Shown piece by piece: positions 1 through 12,361 of a stretch of 64,000 nt of DNA. The first letter of the stretch is position 1, and the number at the start of each line of letters is the position of its first letter. A model generated the notes under the pieces. That model had not been told where the DNA came from and made no database searches. It saw only the letters and a list, made by a program, of their open reading frames with translations. The stretch is from assembly GCA_021464415.1 (NCBI GenBank), contig CM038471.1, positions 35,933,234 to 35,997,233 on the forward strand, in the 5' to 3' direction. Origin of the DNA: Lonicera japonica (lineage: Eukaryota; Streptophyta; Magnoliopsida; Dipsacales; Caprifoliaceae). Both the position numbers and the translations under genes were made by a program.

Positions 1-3000
1 ACTGCACGTTATTTCTTTCTTCCTCGCTTTTTATATATATCTCAAATAGATATTTGACATGTTTTTCTTATGCGAAAAAAATATTATTTCAAATTATGAG
101 TCTCACCCTTTTAATTTATGTCTCTCACTAATCTTTGTATAGTATAAATATTTTTTACTTTTTTTTATCAAGTTGAAATTTATTTTTTGTTCAAAAAGAT
201 CACAAGTTACTTGAGAAAATTTTATCTGAGATTTTTTTTTAATTTTCAACTCTAATCTCTTCTAGATAAGTCTAAAAATGCTATTTATTTTCATGGTGTT
301 CAATTTAATTGCTTGAAGTTATACTATATTATTTTTCTATGGGCGTTACTTTAATGTATCAACTATTACATTATAAATTAAACCATTGTGCCCCAAAAAT
401 AGTTACGTATATATACACTACACAAAGTTTATTTTTTTCTTCTCTCCATTGAAGTCTATTAGCTGAATTGGGATTGTGTTAGTGGAATGATGTATAAATG
501 CTCATAAGAAGCCAATTATATATAGTTGCTTGCTTTTTTTTTTCTCTACAATTAATCATAGTCATGATTAAGTTTGATACATATTATACTTAATTAGCTG
601 TTTTATTATTATTTTGTATTTAAAACATTCAAACACATGTATATTTACATATATTTCACACAATTATACATTTAGCATACAACATAGCACACGCATATAT
701 ACAAAACGCTAATTTGTTTCTCTTTCTAATTAAGAAAGTAAAAAAAGTGCACACACATATTATATAGGGGTAATAGGAGAGCCTTGTATTTTTAATGTAT
801 TTTTTTAGAGAGAGAAATGTCTTGCCCTTTTTATGAGTGTTCAAAACTATTTTTTTATAGAGAGAGAAAAGCCTTATTTTAAAATGTTTGGCATCCCATT
901 AAATAGTACTCTAAGTAACTATTAATAAATATATGGTGTTATTAAGAGAGTAAATATCTCGAGTTAATTTAGCATTATTCTTAACACCGTCCTAAAAAAT
1001 GTTGCACTTCTTTCGAGTGGGACACTGCAACACATCCAAAATTGTAAATTGGGCAAAGGGAAAGCCATAACATTAGGCCCAATAGCTTAATTTGAACACT
1101 TTAGGCCCATTAAAATTTTTAAATTTAAGGGGGTCTTTGTTTTTGCCCCAAAATATTTAATGGGAGAGTTTTAAATATTTCAAAGTACAATTTTTTTTTT
1201 TTAAATCATTAAAAGGTTAAAAACTATTTTTATAACGATTAAGCATTTAGCATTAAGAGGTATTAGCTATGTTGAATGTTTAACACTTAATTTAAATCAT
1301 TGTTTTAAACAAAACACTTATATTCAGAGTTTTATTAACAATAAAAATAAACATCATTTTTAAAGCTAAAATTCAGCATTTAGCAAAAAAAAAAAAACGC
1401 CTCGAATTGGATTTAGTCTATCACTCAAATCTTTTATCAAAGATGGTACGTGTCTCAAATTGGATATTGAATATTGAATTTCGTGTTCGATGCATATGGC
1501 TAGCTATCACCAAGGGGAGTGGCAGCCCATATCTCATCTGAAAGGTGGAAACTCTTTTCATAGAGAACCCCTTTTGGACCAAAGAATAATCTTATTTGTT
1601 TATTTTTCCTTTCGTGTTTTAGAAAACTTTAAAAAATGAAAAGAAAACAAAGATTATATTTTTCTAAAAAATTTAAAAATAATGTACCATACATAAATTG
1701 AATTGAAAATCAGTTTTAAAGAATTATACTTAAGAATAAATTTCAAATTAAACATTCAAAAACTCCAACTAAACAGAACCAAAGTGCTTTTGCAAGACAC
1801 TATTAACGGGGAGGGAACTTAATACCGTAGTTAGTGAGACGTAACAATTAAACTCAAACAAATTAAATATTTAAGTTTGGATGTAGTTTTTTACCGTGTG
1901 TTGAATTAGCAAGAGGAGAGCGAAATGCAGGTAACACTCGAACTTCAGACTCCCAATTGCAAGTAGAGCTCTTTGTTATTGACACAACCTGCTCATTTTC
2001 TCGACAAACAAAATTGTTTATATTGAACACTAAATTCTCAAAGAATAGTGCTAGACTTACTCTATTTATATGCAAATTTTTATACAAATTGATACATCAA
2101 TCAATTTTTTTTTTTTAAATTACAACATTTTTTATGCTCCACTAATTGCGGTAGTTACTTAATGTGAGAATAAATAGATAGTCAAACCGGTTAAAATCAT
2201 AATAGCCGACCTCATCATGTGAAAGCTGAATAAAAAAACTTCAGCTAGGCAATCAGAGTAATGAAGGATTAGAAAGGGAGACAAGTGAGACTCTCAAACT
2301 GGCATCAATAAGGCAAAGTGGTCTGATCGATAGGTTAGTCCAAAAGATAAAAGTAAGTGTATAGAGCGGATGTTGTGTGCCGACTTAGTAGGTCGGCCAT
2401 GAAAGGTAAGAACGAGCAGATAAAGAAGCTGAGCTAGAAGATAACGTACTAGAAGGATAAAACCAAATATTATAGATAAAGGGATCTAGGGCAGCCATAA
2501 AGTGAAGGAGTATTGCTTAAGCATACCCTTTTAATCTTTTGTCCAAAAACCCTAATGTACACCCTAATAATATATTTATAAATAAGAAAGGGGAAGACCT
2601 TTTAGACAACAAATATTCATTAGCACATATCCTTATAAAACAGTAGCAGCAACAGCTCTGTAAAAACTCTGCCTAAACCCCCCCCCCCCCCCCCCACCCA
2701 AGCATTTTGTATAAATCGCGTTTAGCATTATATAAGAAAAGCACACATAAAGGGTGGATGTATGCTGGACTTACCATTCATAAGCCAGATGAACCACCCT
2801 AGCCTTAAAAATCCTTCTCTCATTGTGGTTTGGTTCCTTCTATTTTTGGTTGTCACTACTTTCTTTACGAGGAATCTCTCAATTGTTTTGGTACTCACAC
2901 TTAAAACAGGTTAATTGCTGTATCACATATAGGCACTTCTTTTGTTACCGAGCACCGACCTATCAATGAATCTGATTTTGACCGGGTTACCTTATATCCA

Positions 3001-3878
3001 ATCTGATTCACTATTTTTTTATATTCTTCCAATCCAATAATCTGACGGATTGTTAATGATCAAATCTATATTCGATTTTATGAACCAAATGGATTTTTAA
3101 TCCGACAATCTAATTCTAATTTTTTAAGAAAAAAATTTCATTTTTAACTATAGAAAAATAAAAAGATAATATAACTTCCAAAAAACAAACAATGAAATAA
3201 TATAAAATATTCATACTAAGAGCTAAGCATTAATGTAGACACCTTCAATGACAATCTACTCAACTTGATTATATATTATATGTAGTAAATACGAAATATA
3301 AAATATACAATTTCAAATCGAGTTAGATTGTTAACGGATTAGATATGCATAAATTCAGATGTGATGCATTAAATTATTGACTTAGCGGGTTGAGATCATA
3401 ATAGGATTATCATATTAAAATTGTAAATCCATGTCCAATAAAACAAGTCAAATTTAAATTAGAAAGCGATCGAAATTCGTTCCGTCCAGGGCAAATACCA
3501 TGGCGGCAAAGTATTCATTTTAAATTAATAGACTCACCCCCACTCCCACATAATTTACAATTCCAACTACCAAGTGTGGCCCAATAGCACGCAAGAACAC
3601 CAGGTTTAACTGAGAATTTTTAGGTCGAATTTTGGTACATGCAAAATTGCTGGTATCGAGTAGTTGACGCCCTAAACACTTGGAGATTAGTTGAGGAGGG
3701 AAAAATTAACTAGCAGCGGTAGATGAACCCTAAAAAAATAAAAATAAAAAAAAGTAAAAGAAAATATAACTCATTTACAATTCCTTTCACCATCACCACC
3801 ACCTCCACTGCACATAACCCACTGCACGCGCCACCACTCTCCCACCTCTCTCATTTTCAACTCTGCACATCAATCCCA
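1..3878. other. AT-rich non-coding DNA
   Basis: No gene recognised. The stretch is AT-rich with short spurious frames only. It contains an 18-base C run at 2678-2695. The 2240-2700 part has a different texture, more GC and AG-rich with an ATATTTATAAATA-like box near 2570, and might be a fragment of an LTR, but no second LTR or target duplication was found. The remainder shows nothing I can support. Confidence 0.6.
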
Positions 3879-4023
3879 ATTGATGTCTTCGTCTTCACCA
3901 ATATGGGTATGCTACATGTGGTCCTGTTCGGGATGCACTTGAGGTGTTCGATGAAATGCCTAAGAGGAAAGTTGCTGATTGGAACATCTATGATTTCTGG
4001 GCGGAGAGGAATGCCATTACTTG
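3879..4023 (+). pseudogene. Pentatricopeptide-repeat (PPR) protein fragment
   Basis: A short relic of a PPR gene. One frame reads DVFVFTNM from about 3882; after a one-base shift the next frame reads YGYATCGPVRDALEVFDEMP and then KRKVADWN before a TGA at 4021-4023. The pattern 'dVfvfTnm.y.YA.CG.v.dA..vFDEMP.R.v..WN' is the typical junction of two PPR motifs in plant RNA-binding PPR proteins of organelles. Only about 45 residues survive, the frame is shifted, and no further repeats were seen either side, so this is a dead fragment. Seen: the residues. Known: the PPR signature. Inferred: origin by fragment duplication. Confidence 0.6.
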
Positions 4024-5334
4024 AATTCGTGAGGTCTAGTCCCTTGATATACTGAATGAAAGAAACTGTACCCTTAATTTGGGATGTGTCAAGCTGTAAT
4101 AATGAACTCTTAATTTTGGGACTGAGTAAATAAATATTATTTTGGTGGCACTATTGTCAACGCAATTATGGTTGTTGCTAAAGCAAGATACAACTTTAGA
4201 AGCGTACAATACAACTATTTAATATAATACTTTGGACCGTCAAAGAGATACGGAGTAATTCTTTTGGCAATATAGGTACCCTATTATTTTCCTAATAGTT
4301 ATGCACACCACCCTCCTAGTCCTTTTGGACTTTAGTGATAACATTAATATGCGATGAACTTATTAAGGTAGGTATCTATGAATTTGTGTCCAGATGCTAG
4401 TGAATAAATTAGTTTCCTCTTTCAAATTCTTTCCTGCCCTTTTTGATATTCTTGATGAATCCATTTTCATGGCAGCTGATGATCTGTAATCTGCCATGGT
4501 GCACACTTTAAACCTCGGGTAATCACCAATAACGTTTAAGGTATTTTTTCTGCTATAATGCTGAGATTGGATTTACATTTTTCTTCTTACTCATATTCTT
4601 TTAAAGAAAATAGTACATTTGAGAGTCACTTACATATTGGTCTTTGTAGTCGCATTGTGGTGCTCTCAACCACAGTTTGGATGGAATTCTTAAAATTAAA
4701 TATTATCAGTGTTACTCTTGTATCTCACTAACTGAATGATATAACTTTGATCTTATATGTTACAATTTTGGATTTTTAAGCAGTTATGACCTATAACTCA
4801 ATTGCCAGATTAAATATACATTTCATGTTATATATGTCAAAAATTTATATAAATATCTGAAATCCAGATGTACCTCGTCATAACCCCTCTTTAAATCAAC
4901 GTTTGGTCTTCTTAAGATTGTGAGAAATATAAATTTCTAAATACTGTTTTTCACGTTCAAAATTTAAAGAATTCTTGAAAATATTATCTTCATGATGACC
5001 ACCGAAAATAAAATCAAGTGTAGTGATACAATTGCATGGCGCTGCTGACATGGTGTCACCAAAAGATGATAATGGTGGTAATGACAGAAATTAGTAAGTG
5101 TTGAACATATACATACAAATGACGTAACTCATCATAATTCGACCACGCTTTAAAAAAATCAAGTATAGTGAGTATCACCAAAAAATCTTGGGCATTGAGC
5201 ATTTGAGTTCTGTGTATCCACAATAAGTTCAAAAGGTTTTATCATACATTTTCTGAGCTTAGTTAAACACTAGAGAAAATGGAACTACATCATTTTCAAA
5301 AGAATCTCCAAACTCGACCAAAAAGTTTGATCAT
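4024..5334. other. Non-coding spacer
   Basis: No reading frame, RNA gene or terminal repeat recognised. The right limit is where similarity to the second duplication block begins (the CTAGAGCACC at 5335 matches that at 45278). Confidence 0.55.
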
Positions 5335-5428
5335 CTAGAGCACCAAACTTTTTGTATAATCAATCTCTAACTTGCATTTTGCTGATTGATAACTGAAGAT
5401 CACAGTAACTTGTTTTTCCAGATTTTAG

Positions 5429-5505
5429 TTTGCTGAGATGCAATGACAGCTGGAGTAACAACAGATCCTGGACAGACTTATATGGCCGGGCTGCTAAGTT
5501 ACTAG
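5429..5505 (+). other. Exon-like segment conserved in both duplication blocks
   Basis: Seventy-seven bases bounded by an acceptor-like TTTTAG and a donor-like AG|GTAAGAAA. One frame is open and reads RCNDSWSNNRSWTDLYG then RAAKLLG. The copy at 45372-45448 is the same length and appears base-identical within the exon-like part, whereas flanks differ at several positions. The protein is not recognised. It lies on the strand opposite to the TNL and downstream of its 3' end. It may be a relic exon of an unrelated neighbouring gene or simply a well-preserved spacer; coding status is unproven. Confidence 0.25.
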
Positions 5506-5724
5506 GTAAGAAACTTCAGAGAATTATTCTTAGGCTTTCTCTCTCCAACCTTTTGTGTCATATTCTGGTTGCATTTCATTCGGGGTGAAACACTTCTTGC
5601 CTTGGTAAAAAATGAGACAGTGAAATATATTTCCACATTATATATGTTGCCTGCTTTATATGCTACTCTGGGAAGTGTCAGATTAAGAGCCACTTTTTAA
5701 AAAAAAAACCAGAGTCAAGTACTA

Positions 5725-6020
5725 GAGTACAATTTTTATTAGCAAAGGGTGGGCTACACAAATGGGGGCAACCGTCTCTTATTGAGTGTGGATTCATTGA
5801 GATTTGAGAAACTGCCCCAAGTGGGGTTTGAATTTGCCCCTGACAGGGTTCGAGTGTGCATGTCCGCGGCCCTCGAACAATTCTCTAAAGACTTGCTTCC
5901 TCTCTGGATCTGCCAGCTTGTGTGGAATACTCCATTTCTAATTATGCAGTGAAACTCACCTCCTCTGTTTCGAATCTGCAACCTCCTTCTTATGAGAGAG
6001 GTGCACTTGCCATTCAATTT
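5725..6020 (-). mobile_element. Possible tRNA-derived SINE, block A copy
   Basis: Read on the minus strand this about 295-base segment starts near GGCAAGTGCACC (box A-like) followed by GGTTGCAGATTCGAAAC (box B-like, close to GxTTCGAxxC) and ends near CTAATAAAAATTG. That internal promoter layout suits a plant tRNA-derived SINE. No target-site duplication was confirmed. The same segment is at about 45665-45960 in block B, so the insertion predates the duplication. The long frames across it on both strands look fortuitous. Alternative: a conserved non-coding repeat of another type. Confidence 0.3.
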
Positions 6021-6414
6021 TGCATGTTTGTGAACATTCTGCTTCTAACGTAATCAATTGTGATGAATGAAAATTGTTCCGTTTTACAAAAGCAGTTCAA
6101 TCTCCAATATTTGAGCTGAGGGAGAAAAGAAACAGTTCAATCATGAGAGATACTGCATACAATAACCTAATCACTAATATAAGCAAATCTGTAGATTGCT
6201 GCCTTTGTATCCTTTCTGTCGTTCCTTCCGCCTGTTTATATAACAAAAATATTTTAAGATTAGATTCAAAATGGGGTAAAGGGAAACATTGCATCGCTAT
6301 ACATAGAATTGCCATAATTACTGAAGGTCACCTACACTTTTTCCTTTTGAATTTATGCTTGTTTATGTAACTGTGTGAAATCAAATAGTAGGGTAAAAGG
6401 CACAAACCCATGAA

Positions 6415-9400
6415 TCAACGATGTTCATTGAAATATTTTGGGAACCAAAAATCTTCGTCAGGAATTTCCTCAAACATGTAGTAGAGGAAGTATGTTCCTG
6501 TGCTTAATTTGAGTGCTGGAAAATTGTGATGTGACTCCTCGATAGTTGAGGTACTTCCATTACCTTCTTCTTGGTCACGGTGGTACACAATTTTAAAACC
6601 ACACTCCTTCACCACAAATTCATTAGAATAAAACGTAATAGTAATTTCCTCTCCAACCTCCGAATGATTCCCAAACCTCCATCGGCTCATCCATTCAAAA
6701 TCTTTATTACTATATATATGGACGCACAAAGTAGTTTGGGTGGTATATCCATGTGAGTTCCTTTGTCTTATTCTCAATTTTAACATAAATCCAACGTACG
6801 GGTCTAATGAATTTCGTTTGCTCAGACATACACCACACATTCAAACAATGGATTCTATGAGTAGGAAGTGAAGGCACAGCAAAACATATCGACGAACCCT
6901 CAATTTTTTCACCTGAAAAGATTGGAACTGCCCCACTCGGAAAATATATGCTAAATATACCATACTCGAACGTACCCTGTGCCACATGAATCCTAATGTT
7001 ATTTACTTATCGGAATATAGCTGAAGGTAAGATATTGTTTACAAACATATATATACAGAGAGGGTACCTGGATAAGATGTTTCTTTGCATAGTAAATCAT
7101 ATTGGTTATTCCCGTGAACTCAAATTCTGTTGTGGTTTCTTTCTTGAAACAATTTTCTAGTTCTACCGATTTATGGCAACCATGTAACAAGAGGTAAGCA
7201 CTCGCATCTAGAGTTGTTACTTTTTCAGAGAACTGCAATTTCTTGCATCTATTCGACCTGACTTAATCGATAAACCATTAAGGTTAAGCGATTGGAGCAT
7301 GTGACTATTATATAAATAGAGGGAGTATAGCCCACTAAGGCTTCTGATGAAATTCGGTATCCTACGAAATGGATTTCTGCATAAGTTCAATTATTGTAAT
7401 GAGGGTAGGTTACCGAAAGTCACAGGGAATGAATCATCAGATTGATTGAACCCAGACGTACTTAATTCTCTTAAAGAGCATGGTAAAGAAGCCCATAAAG
7501 TCTCAGGACCTTTCCTTGGTGTTGGCACCATTAACCAAACTATCAGTTGCCACCATTTGACCTCCCCACTACTATTGTTTAATGGGTTTTTGGCAATCCC
7601 ATCAGCGTTAAGCACTTCTAATGACTTCATATTTTTCATCTCACTTGGCAACTACCAATATTGCAACTTGATATTACTAGAGTCTTTAAAGATCCTAGCT
7701 TGCCAATGTTTCTTGGGAGTTTCCTTAATGTTTTACAATCTTTTAAATCAAGTAAATCAAGCATCTTAAGGTTTCCGATGGATTCACAAACCTCAACCAA
7801 ACTTACACAACCTTTAAGGATTAATCTCTCAAGGTTGTGGAGGCCCAAGAAGTTGGGGGTTCTTAATTTCAAGCCATTCCGAATAACTCAAATCAAGGAT
7901 CTTTAATGATTCAAGAAACTATACGCAAAAAAGGGAAATTAATTCTAATATACTAAGCCATCACCAAACTAAGGAAAAAAGAAAAAAAATGAATATCATA
8001 TCGGGGTTTCCTTCCAAACTTGTTTTAATCTCTATGACGAAAGTCAAAAGCAACCAAGTTCTTCGATTTAAATTCAACGGGAATAGATTTTAAAGGAAAT
8101 CCATGCCAAGACAACCATACTAAACTTTTAGGGAAATTCTTATAGTTTCCCTTAACTTGTGCATAATTGAGCTTAAGTAGCTTTAGCTTTCTCATACTTT
8201 TAAATGCATCGGCTCTCAAGCATATGCCATTTGAACTTCTTAAAGTTGTGCTTGCTGATTCTCCAGAGACAAAGCTTGAACAATGTCGCTTTAGTGAGCT
8301 GGCATGCTTTGACAATATTGATTTGTCACGAAATTCCTGATAACGGCACTTTTTTTCATGATTAGCAACTTCCTTCGACATATGCATGTCAAGGGTAAGG
8401 CCTTCAACTGTTTTTGTACAATATTAAAAGAAGAATATGAAAAACACGTAAAAAAAATTGGATCTATTATTGGAATACACGTAAACTAAGAAACACACAT
8501 GAGATTATTTTTACCTTTTCATTTTTTAATACGCTAATGGCATCTCCATTATGCCATAGTCTACTACGCTCTCCTACCTCCTGTGATTCTTGGCATATAA
8601 TTTCTCGTCCCTTGTCTTGAATTAGTCTATGCATTCCCAACAATCCATGACTATCCCTTTCCAAAGGACATCGATCAATTAGATTTTGAATTCCAATTTT
8701 TGCGTGAAGGTCACATTTCTCTAGTATTTTGATTGCATAATGCTTATTTATTCCAACAACGAAGCAAGTAACGCCGAGGAATAATCTTTTTTCGTAGTCA
8801 TCTTGTAAAGAGTCATAACTGATTTTAAGTTTCTTAAGGATTTGACTGTGAGGTATTACTTCCAGTTTTGTTAATTGGCTGACCTATTCATCTTCACTTT
8901 TCCCGAACAAAAAAGAACCTACAACTTTAAGAGCTAATGGAAGCCTTTCACAAATTTGCATCGACCTTTTTGTGTGCTCTATATAACTTCTGAGAGGAAA
9001 ATTTTCTCCAAAGGCATGCAAATTGGAGAGCTTAATTGATTCACCTTGACCCAATTTTTTAACCCTAAAAATCTGATTAGGTTTTAATAGCCTATCATAT
9101 CTAGTAGTTAAGATAATTTTACTTCTTGGGAAAAGAGAATCTTGCATTCCAAGTAGGGCATATATTTGATCCTCTTCTTCCACATCATCAAGAACGAGGA
9201 ACACCTTCTTTTGACATATAACATTTATGATCTTGCTGAGCCCTTCATCAACGTTATTAATTTTTCCCAGTTTCCTTCTTGAAATATTTGATTGAAGTTG
9301 TCTTTGTAAGCAAAGTAAACCGTTAGGTTGTTCTAACACTTCCCTGATGTTTCCTAGAAAGCTACTACCCTCAAAGCTATCAAAGTTTTGATTATAGACA

Positions 9401-9605
9401 TATTTTGCGATGGTTGTCTTTCCAATGCTACCCATCCCACAGATAGCATGTACTCTATCATCACTTGAACCTTCTTGTAGCCACATATTTATATTTTTAA
9501 AATCGAGAATCTATCCTAATTATGTACAGAGCAACGTCCAAGGCTGTGCAACTCAATTTGTCTCCAATCACTTTTACAATTTTTTTGATAAACTTGGATT
9601 CATGC
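6415..9605 (-). pseudogene. TNL-A: NB-ARC-LRR-C-JID resistance gene pseudogene, no TIR
   Basis: A TNL-class immune receptor relic. Exon 2 (about 9605-8515) encodes NB-ARC with P-loop GMGSIGKTT, kinase-2 VFLVLDDVEE, RNBS-B KIILTTRYDRLL, LPLAL and MHR in place of MHD. Exon 3 (about 8425-8027) has the start of the LRRs (SLVWLSWHGFPLKSIP). Exon 4 (7918-7068) carries further LRRs. Exon 5 (6976-6415) is the C-terminal post-LRR (C-JID-like) domain ending DEDFWFPKYFNEHR. Lesions: frameshift near 9503; TGG to TAG at 8881-8883; exon 3 acceptor AATAG changed to AATAT and its donor GGTATG changed to GATATG; frameshifts near 7870 and 7660; stop near 7388; frameshift near 6720. No TIR exon lies upstream. 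Comparison with TNL-C and TNL-B defines each lesion. Certainly a pseudogene. Confidence 0.9.
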
Positions 9606-10000
9606 CTACAAATTCAATCGATTTAGAGAAGAATGGTAAATAATCAAATATACCGAGACTTTAAATAAATTACAAGATATTGTAGAAACAACAATAACAA
9701 AAACAACAACAATACAACAATATCATCTCGAATTAAGAGTCATGTTTTTTTTTTCATTATACTCTTGTGCATTTATTAGGTTTACATCACCATTTTCTTT
9801 GAATTTTGTAAAAGTCAAATAAGAATGATTGAACTTTTAGGAAAGGCAAACCAAGGAAACATGTTATAAGAGACTTCCTCCATGGTTCACAACTTCTCCT
9901 TTTGAGTTTCTAATTAAATTGGGACGGACAGAATAGGAATTATTGATTAAGGTACCCCTGATTGCTTACTAAGTAATGAATTGGGAGCAAGTTTGTTGAA

Positions 10001-10243
10001 AAGCTTTGGCTCAGTGGAACTAGTCCTCATCTTGTACTTGTGAGCTTCAAAGATGGCAGAATTTATTTCTTTTTTCTTTGTTAGTTTTTTTATTGTTAGG
10101 ATATATGAGTATTATTTTTGTTAGATGTATGGGCGGACTGCTGGTCCATCATCTTTTCTTTTAGCTTTGTAATTGTACTATAGTGCTTGCTTTTTATGAT
10201 TAATTGATTATCATCAATAAAACCAATTGTTTCTGATAAAAAA
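10001..10243 (+). mobile_element. Short retroposon (SINE or LINE 3' end), block A copy
   Basis: This segment is present in blocks A and B upstream of the NB-ARC exon but missing from the matching place in TNL-C (around 25512), so it is an insertion. It begins near AAGCTTTGGCTCAGTGG, which resembles a tRNA box A, and ends with CAATAAAACCAATTG, then CTGATAAAAAAG, a typical A-rich retroposon tail. The box B is weak (TGAGCTTCAAAG). It could be a tRNA-derived SINE or the 3' end of an L1 element. Target duplication not established. Confidence 0.4.
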
Positions 10244-10671
10244 GAAAATGCAAAATCTTACTCAAGTAGTAATGAAAATTATAACATTCCAAAGATGACA
10301 ATGGCAACTGTAATAGCCATAATACAGGGGTATTTAGTTATAATTTTCTGATCAGATTACTTAATTAACCTGAAAATATCCAAATGGATGATAGTGGACA
10401 AATGTCAATTACTTTAGGGTTTTATTAGCTATGCTAAATTGCTAATTGTATAATCACAAATAAGAAGAATAGCTATAAAAATTAATTTACCCATCAAATG
10501 AAAGAGCAATGGTGGAAAAATTGTAATATTCATAAAGGATAATGAAGCGGTTAGTAACACAAGTGTAACGTTAATACAGGTGTATTTAGTTATATATTTT
10601 TTTATCAGACTACTTAATTATCCTAAAAAAACATCCAAATGGATCCAATGAACAGTGAGCAACTGTAAACT

Positions 10672-11939
10672 GGAAGATCTTATCAATGAGAATGGCACGT
10701 GGAATGAAAACAAGCTATGGGATATAATGCCTAATGAGTTTCATGAAGAAGTCCTTAGTACCCCTCTTCCCCTGGAAGAAGGAAAAATGGACAAACCTTG
10801 CTAGTTGGGCAAAGGGTCAGGTAGATTTACAATAAAATCGTGTTATCTCCATATTCTTACTGATATAAATCCTCCTGATCCAAACGAGAGTGACTGGAAT
10901 TGTATTTGGAAAGTAAGAGTGCCTTTCAAAATTGTTAACTTCATTTGGATGTTAAGACATGATAAGGTCCTATCTGGGGAAAATTGCGTGGCTAGAGGAA
11001 TCTCAAATGACCCCAAATGCAAGTACTGTGGCATGAATGAGAATAGTATTCACATATTTAAAGATTGTAGTAAGGCGGCAGCAATGTGGAATACTCTTGG
11101 ACAACAAGATCCTACTGCTCCGAGGAACTCACATATTAGAAGCTGGCTGAATGTTAATCTCAAAAATGAGAATGACTACCGGGGAAGTCCTCTACCCTGG
11201 AATATCCTATTTGCTTCTACCATCTGGTGTATCTGGTTGCATAGAAATTATTTCATATTTCGCAATATAGAAATGGTTGCATAGCTTCAATATGGCTAAA
11301 CAAACTTTTGAAGCTTTTCAAAGCAAGCTGCGTAATGAGGGTACCAAGAATGAGAAACTGATAAATTGGTGTTTTCCAAGTGCAGGTTTAATCAAAATCA
11401 ATACGGATGGGAGCAAGCCCCAAAACTCATGCTATACAAGCTATGGAGGACTGGCTAAAACTGACGAGGGGCGCTGGATTGAGGGATTCTGCGGACGAGT
11501 GGGTGCCACAGTTCTTGGAGCTGAGCTATAGGGCATGAGACAAGGGCTCATGCTAGCAAAAGAGAGAGGCTGGGAAGGAGTGGAAGTGGAAAGTGATTCT
11601 AAAATTGGTATGGATATCATCAACAGTAAAGAGAGTGTGGAAAATCACCCAGAGCGGAATCTCATCAAAGATTGTAGAAGCCTGAAAGGACAAGTGAAAG
11701 CAAGGATCTGGCATATTCTCAGGGAGGCAAATAGATGTGCTGATGGTAAGGCAAGAATTAGAGCAACACAGCGAGAAAAGCATGTCAGGGTCCTAATAAT
11801 ACCTCCGGACGAAGTGGTGGAGTCTTATGGCAGACCATGTAGGGGTTGCATACCCCAGAGGATATAAGTTGTTTCTTTCTGTGTTTTTTCTGGTTTGTTT
11901 GCTGTTGTTTCTTCCTTTGCACAAAAACAACAAAAAAAA
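10672..11939 (+). mobile_element. 5'-truncated L1-like LINE (zf-RVT and RNase H)
   Basis: The 3' part of a plant L1-clade non-LTR retrotransposon. Residues start LEDLINENGTWN, then GKGSGRFTIKSCY, a zinc-binding RT domain with CKYCGMNENSIHIFKDC (about 10805-11284), then an RNase H-like domain with INTDGS, GAEL, VESDSK and EANRCAD, carrying the expected acidic residues (about 11370-11760). The frame is broken by the change of frame near 11280 and by a TAG at 11529-11531 where the family has Trp. A short 3' UTR ends CAAAAACAACAAAAAAAAT. Endonuclease and RT are absent, as in a 5'-truncated insertion. Block B has the uninterrupted target (57405-57425), so the LINE arrived after the duplication. 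No exact target duplication was found. Confidence 0.9.
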
Positions 11940-11984
11940 TAATTTTTTCCAAAATTGCAAAAAATAACTATTTTCTCTAACATC

Positions 11985-12128
11985 GTCAATGTTGACCCGT
12001 CTTTAAACCACATATTGATATCTGACACGAGATTATATTCCAATTATGTACAGAGCAATACCAAGGTTGTGTGACTCAATTTGTCTCTAGTGACTTCTGT
12101 AATTTTTTGAATAAACTTAAATTCATGC
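11985..12128 (-). pseudogene. Second NB-ARC exon relic, block A
   Basis: The first about 50 codons of another TNL exon 2. After an acceptor-like CGTAG, the minus strand reads HEFKFIQKITEVTRDKLSH, and further on DINMWFKDGSTLTML, which aligns with HESKFIHKIIKVIEDKLSR and DINxWLQDGSTDVEM of TNL-C. A frameshift and stop lie between the two parts. The similarity ends just before the P-loop. The same relic is at about 57445-57595 in block B. It shows the ancestral unit carried pieces of two TNL genes in tandem. Confidence 0.7.
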
Positions 12129-12361
12129 CTACGATCCAGTCAAATTGGATAGGAATTTTAGATAATCAAATTTTCGAAGACTTTAAGTAACATACAAAAT
12201 CTTGTGAAAACAACAATAACAAAAACAATAAGAATAATAATGCAACAGATCAATTATATGCAGGTTAAACACAACAATGTGTTTATTTTTTTACTTTTTA
12301 AAGAAACAAAATAATATTACTAAACCAAAAATAAGTACAGCTGAGAGAAAAGAAGATGCAC

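Noticed and set aside
5749..6017. Paired sense and antisense ORFs conserved in both blocks
   Set aside because: The segment fits a SINE-like repeat with box A/B words; block B has different frame lengths, so protein coding is not supported.
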